The notes under the pieces are model-generated. The model saw only the letters and a program-made list of their open reading frames with translations, was not told where the DNA came from and searched no databases. Source: Phoebastria nigripes (lineage: Eukaryota > Chordata > Aves > Procellariiformes > Diomedeidae). From it: a DNA stretch of 64,000 nt. Every line of letters begins with the position of its first letter. Positions within the stretch are counted from its first letter, which is position 1. Both the position numbers and the translations under genes were made by a program. The stretch is from positions 718,825 to 782,824 of the forward strand of contig JAYKAV010003066.1 of NCBI GenBank assembly GCA_035582835.1. Reading direction: 5' to 3'. Of this stretch, positions 58,645 through 64,000 are shown piece after piece.

Positions 58645-61600
58645 TGCATCCTGAGACAGAAATATTCAAGCCCCCACATGCCAATCCATGTCCCAACACA
58701 CCTGTGCTGGCAAGCTGTCAATTTTCCTGTTCCTGAAGGTGACTGGATTAGTACTCAATGGAGGGACTGATGGAAAAGGTAGTGAGAAGAGATGACTAGG
58801 AGAAAATAGCTGTTTCCTGCCATCAACAGCAATGAGAGTGACACCTGAAAAGTCATCCATTATCCCATAAAAACAGATGGCATCAAACAACACAGGATGT
58901 ATATAGCCAAACTTCTTGGGCTCACCTCTGAACACTCAGGGCAACTTGAGAAAAAGATTAAGAGCTGAAGTCTCAACAACAAGGCACACTGCTTTGCAGG
59001 GTGAGTCACTCAGCACAAAGCAATTATCAGCTGATTTTAAGTGGGTGTCTGCTGCTTTCTTAAATGACCTACTATATGAAAGGATTTTATACAAGGGTGC
59101 AATCACACATCAAGAAAAACCTTGATTTCTCTTTTATTTGTTTCAGGACAGCAGAAAATAACAAATATGTGTTATTATTACTATCAACAGTATGGAGTGC
59201 AGAAAGAATTGCATCTTAGCTATAAGGGTTAGCCTGTAGTGTTTTCAAAGAAATAACAGAAAAATCATACTTCACTGTTTGCACCATATGAGTTTTATAC
59301 TCCTGAAGCTTAGCTTTACTGGATAAAATGAAATGGATTGCTTTGAACTGTACAGCTCTCTTGAAGTGAGTTTTTTGAGTGTTAGTTAAAATGTACGGGT
59401 GCATGTAACATGTCAGCACATTATTAAAGCCACTAGGAGATCCAGGAAAGAACATGTTTTGAAAGGCAAACCGGCCTCTTCTCTTGGTTTCAGGTGGACA
59501 TGTGCCTTCCGTGGCTTACAGGTACTCACCAAGCAAAATTTCTTGTTTCAAGCAAAGTCCTGTATATTCTAAGCTTTGATTTAAAATATTACTGTCACAA
59601 ATTTCTACTTCAAGTTCCTCTTTGATTTCATATTTAAAGAAAATAAAAAACACGGGTGAGAGAGCTATGTGTTGCGGTCACAAAGCCCCATGTACTCCTC
59701 AGAAGGACTTAAACATCCCAGACGTGATGTAGGAGCTGCAACACATAATCCAGAATCGAATACAAGCAGAAGTAGTGAATTGATAAAACTATTTTTATTC
59801 TGCACCTTTTTTTTTTTTTTTCAGTCTGGCTAAACAATGATACAGTCACTTAAATAACATGACAAACGCTTTTTTGAATCAACTTATTCCAAGATAACAT
59901 TCTTCCATCAAGAATAGGTAGCTTTCACGCAGAAGAAACAACCAATCAAAACGCTATTCAGTTGGTCCAGTGACTGCTTTTTAAAAGCATCTACTTCCTC
60001 ACACAGGTGAGTTGAATGCATTCAATTCAACCATCCATTTCTATTGATTCAAAAGACACATTTCCAATTAGATACAGTTATTTGCAATCCTAGCACTGGC
60101 AGATTAGCAGCTAAAGTTTTTGAGGGGGGGAGGCGCTTTTAATTAAGATCTCTCTGAGAGATTAACAGACAAGATTTTTATTTATAATAGGAGCCTATGG
60201 ATGTACAGCATTCAAGAAGTGGCTAGGATCTCTGGAGTAGTAGCAAAAGTTTTAAAAAAATCAGTGAACATACAAGAATACAGGCAACTGACCGAAAAGC
60301 CAATTTCGCTGTGTGCACTATGAAATACTGAATGGGGTTTAGACTCTGGATACTGTTATAAGGTGCTTATTGTTTCTCTCCATACCGAGTTCCAGACATC
60401 AGTGTCAAGGTTGCCTTGGTAATTTGTTTGCTGGGCTGAGAGTCTCTGAAATCTGCCTGCAACAGATTTCTCTAAAAGCTTCAGGGAAGGAGGAGAAAAA
60501 AGGTATATCTAGGTAATCGATTCAAATCTGTTCTGTCAGGGTTATCTTTTAACTGTAGAAAATCCTTAGAGAAAGCTGTAATTTTTTTCACTCTTTCCAT
60601 AAACGATGAGTTTAAAAACGTGATTATGCCAAATTTTGGTAGCTGTTTTCTACAAAAGGAATGAACTAACTGAATAATGAATCTCTCAGTTTTTTTTTAA
60701 ATGTCTCTTTTCAAAATATGTCTTATGTATATGTATGGCTCAGCCCAAATTGTAAGATTAAATACTCCTAGTAAAAAGGTCTTTGCAAGGCAGCTTCTAT
60801 GAGTTATTTTAGGCCTCAGATTCAGTGAAGTAAATGGAAAATCACAAGNAAATCCATTTTTTCTCTATTGCACTTTAAGGTATTCCAACCTGAGTGCTGG
60901 GATAGCTGGCGGGAAGATGAAAATAGGGGTTACAAAAGAGAATCTGGTAGGTTAAAGATACCTCTGCAGAGCTTCAAGACCAACTCGCCATCAGAAGATC
61001 TACCTTAATCCCCCAACATATGAAATATGGCATGATTTACAGGTGTTGGCCTGCTTAATGTTATTTCATCTGCAGAAAATATCCAGAGGGATGAAATAAG
61101 AACCAGCAGTGAGCTCTCATCTGTCTACAGGCTCAGGTCTCATAGCTACTGCTATGCATTATAAAACTTAGTCTGTTTCCATGTGCTACAGCAAGCATTG
61201 GTCTTCCACCGATCCGCCTTGGCAGCCCACTTCCCACTGCCCACTGCCCACTCACTCTGGCTGACTTCGAGAGTGTCACCAAATAAAGCCCTGATAATGT
61301 GACTTAACAGTGCCAATCTTATCATCCATTTTTAACCAGTCCAGCATAACTCCTTGTCTTAGCAGAAAACTGCTAGCATTTCTTCTCCTGTGCTCCTCCT
61401 GCCAATGGTGTTAAAAAATACACTCAGGCTTCATAAGTAGTCAGCACATCAGTTCTTTGTGGTTTGAAGAATTTTGCTTTTTGCAGAAGGTAGGGGGGAG
61501 AATATTAAAGTTGTCTTAAAATTTGCCCTAAAAAGAGAGTCTTTGGTGTGCAGCCTATACCAAACTGCTGCATTTCAGCTTGCAATTATATTTGGCTCAA

Positions 61601-61923
61601 ACCCCAATGGTATCCCTTTGGTGATGTGTTCTTTCACTTACTGTCATCCAGCACTGACTCTAAAAGACTTTTTTTTTTTTTTTTTATGAAATAAGGCATT
61701 CCACTCTTCTCATTCGTTCCTGAGGTAGGAGTTGCTCTGGGTAGCTGAAGCCACTACATCCAGACAGTTTGCTTCTTACTGATACGGTTGGACTTTCCTT
61801 TGGGTAGGGACATTAACAATACAATCTCTCATGGTCCTTTCCAGGTCTATCTGCTGTTACACAGAGAATACTTAATGCCACTGAAGTGTCAGGAAAGCGT
61901 AGGCATTTGGATTTATGTTTCAA
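58645..61923. other. non-coding background with poly(T) runs
   Basis: Poly(T) runs lie at 59807-59821 (15 bases) and 61669-61685 (17 bases). No retrocopy or SINE could be attached to either. No gene recognised. Confidence 0.45.
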
Positions 61924-62012
61924 ACCTGAAAAGGATTGGTGTACCTGAAAGCTTCTCTGTCCTTTTTCTAACTATATCAAATTGTCTAATAAAAGACATA
62001 TCCTCTCCTTGC
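61924..62012 (+). repeat. ancient interspersed repeat, copy C
   Basis: Plus-strand blocks GTACCTGAAAGCTTCTCTG, a T-rich stretch, and AATTGTCTAATAAAAGACATATCC match the order seen in copies A (13537-13635) and B (43545-43632). Confidence 0.65.
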
Positions 62013-64000
62013 CATTTTTATCATGATAAAGCTTGAATTTAGTCAGAGTCCCAAAAATAACAGCTTTTTTCTTGCAGAAATATTACTTTTTGCTGGGATT
62101 TCACATGANCCGGGGTGAGGGTCAAATATCACCAGAAAGACATTTCTGGCTGTTGAGAACTCCCTCCTGCTGTTCTTGGACACCTTTCTGATTTCTGATT
62201 TAAAGTACAGAGTAGCTGGTCACCCCATGCTTTCCTGAAGCTTTCACTGCAAGTGTTGAACTGCCCTGGTCTAGTGTACTTAATGAAATACTAATGGACA
62301 GAAGCCAAAGCAGCCTTCAAAGATGCAGATGTGGAAATTACCATTTGTGTGTCACTGTTTTGCATAATGATATATAGCAAAAGCACACATAGATGTCTCT
62401 ATAATAATATAGGTAAAGCTCAAGTGTGGTGGTGTGATAGTAAAATTCAATAGGTTGTGAAGAGTTCAATCCGCATACTGATTGTAATCATTCTAAGGAA
62501 TAAAGCAGGATTGGTGGCTGGGAGATTATTTTTCTTTCCTGTATGAGCCTTATCTAGATATTGAGTAGCAGCAATCTCTATGAGGATTGATCCATCTCTC
62601 AGAAACTGGTCTTAGTAGACCTAATAATTAATTAAATTTACACCAAAGAATTAGAGGAATCTGTGGAATAGCCATATGGAAATGGTGGCATTTTCTATCA
62701 TGGAAAGCCTCTTGAAATTCAGAGTCTTTTCTTTATGTCTAGAAGTACTTTCTTAAGATAAAACCTAAAGAGTTATATAGAAATCGCTTTCAAATACATA
62801 AAACTCAATTAATATTGTAGGGTTTCTTTCAGGTTTCTTACACAAAATTATAGCAAGGATATGGTCATGTATGCTGTAGGATGGGTTAAATTCTTATAAA
62901 GCCTGACTCTAACAAATGTCTTAGTGCTCTAGAAAATGAGTAGAATGGATTACAATTAGCAGGAAACATCACTGCTTGAAGACTCATACTTGTGCTAACC
63001 TCTTGGGAGGATGTCAGGGGCTCTCAGCCTATTGCTTGAGAATATATACATATGCTATGCATCATACACCAGCAGGAAAGCAGAGGTGGATTCCCAGAGA
63101 TGTCATTTGATTGTTTTCAAAAGCTATTGTATCTCAGGGTAAGCAATAGCCTCAAATTCATTGTCTGTTGGCGTGGTGCTGCAAGAGATCAGTGCAGGAG
63201 TGAGAGACATTACTGTCTGTCCCACAGAGGTGCAATATATTGAGAATGTCAATGTAATCAACTATTCTATGACTTTACCCGCAAAAATATAATCCTCATT
63301 TCACAGGTTAACTTCCAACATGTGTTATACTTTGTTTCATACTCATCAGCAGGGTAAAAATGAGAACAAGAACTTTTCTTTGACTGGCTAAAATGGAAAC
63401 CTGTGTCTTTGACTAAAAAGGGGGATGGTCACAGGCTGTACACCACTTTGATTCAGTTTAGAATATGTGGGAGATGACTGAAATAAATGGACTTATGCTA
63501 CTTATCATATAGGTGAGAGTACCTCCTGCAATAATAGAAAGTAAACTCCAATATTAATAACTTGGCAATGATGTGAGCTGAAAGTTCATTACAAGGCTCT
63601 AGTGTGAAAGTAAATTTCTCTAGCCTGTCTGCAAAGGGGACTTTGGGATATCTACGTTATGCATAATACATTTCGAAGCAACCAAGGTCACATCCATGAA
63701 GGAACATGGTCAATAGAGATGCTGTCTTGTGAAATAAAGGATCACCCAATGAACAGCTGTCACTTACGACAATACCGTTCAGATCTTTATTGCTACTGAC
63801 ATCTCTTTAGCAAATCCATTAGCCCCTCCAGCATAAGCTACAGCAGTAGCTAAAAGGAGTTACTTTAAATACACAAGTGTTCTTATCAAATGTTTATGGA
63901 AGTGGGTTACTTCAACTCCACGCTCCACGACCACCACCAAACTTTAAACTCCTACTCTCCTGGTCTTTTCCTAGGCTTTCTTCAAGTCTCCATGCCCATG
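62013..64000. other. non-coding background
   Basis: AT-rich sequence to the right edge of the window. No gene, RNA or repeat recognised. Confidence 0.5.

Noticed and set aside
1..64000. CRISPR array, operon or other prokaryotic or phage system
   Set aside because: CR1, LTR, microsatellites, low coding density and AT-rich non-coding DNA all indicate a bird nuclear genome; no regularly spaced direct repeats were found.

Overview
The window looks like 64 kb of a bird nuclear genome. The best evidence is two pieces of a CR1-type LINE (bases 1-449 and 29492-29595, both on the minus strand), CR1 being the dominant avian retrotransposon, and a 1.04-kb solo LTR at 57054-58097 whose 3' end, poly(A) signal and tandem-repeat core resemble an LTR family I know from avian endogenous retroviruses. 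The sequence is mostly AT-rich, and 42 or so isolated single N bases suggest unresolved or heterozygous positions in a draft assembly.

Layout: 1-449 is a CR1 reverse-transcriptase fragment running off the left edge. 450-18380 is non-coding background with one ancient repeat copy (13537-13635) and a pyrimidine-biased tract at about 8450-10500. Around 18.4-19.0 kb there are two short coding-like segments on opposite strands. 19-29.5 kb is background with a G-rich run, a CA microsatellite and a perfect inverted repeat. A CR1 3' tail lies at 29.5 kb. At 34.1 and 35.0 kb there are two plus-strand segments that look like terminal coding exons. At 38876-39415 there is a GC-richer 540-bp element with exact 8-bp terminal inverted repeats (TG...CA) and an internal duplication. 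A second copy of the ancient repeat is at 43.55 kb, and a 56-residue coding-like frame followed by AATAAA is on the minus strand at 46.7 kb. A GC-richer block at 50.5-51.8 kb carries a TATA-like box. The solo LTR is at 57-58.1 kb and a third ancient repeat copy is at 61.9 kb.

No complete, recognisable protein-coding gene, tRNA, rRNA or CRISPR array was found. The window is most simply a gene desert or the inside of one or more large introns. The coding-like segments are the best leads for exons of an unidentified gene or for retrocopy remnants; none could be matched to a named family by eye, and their confidence is kept low.
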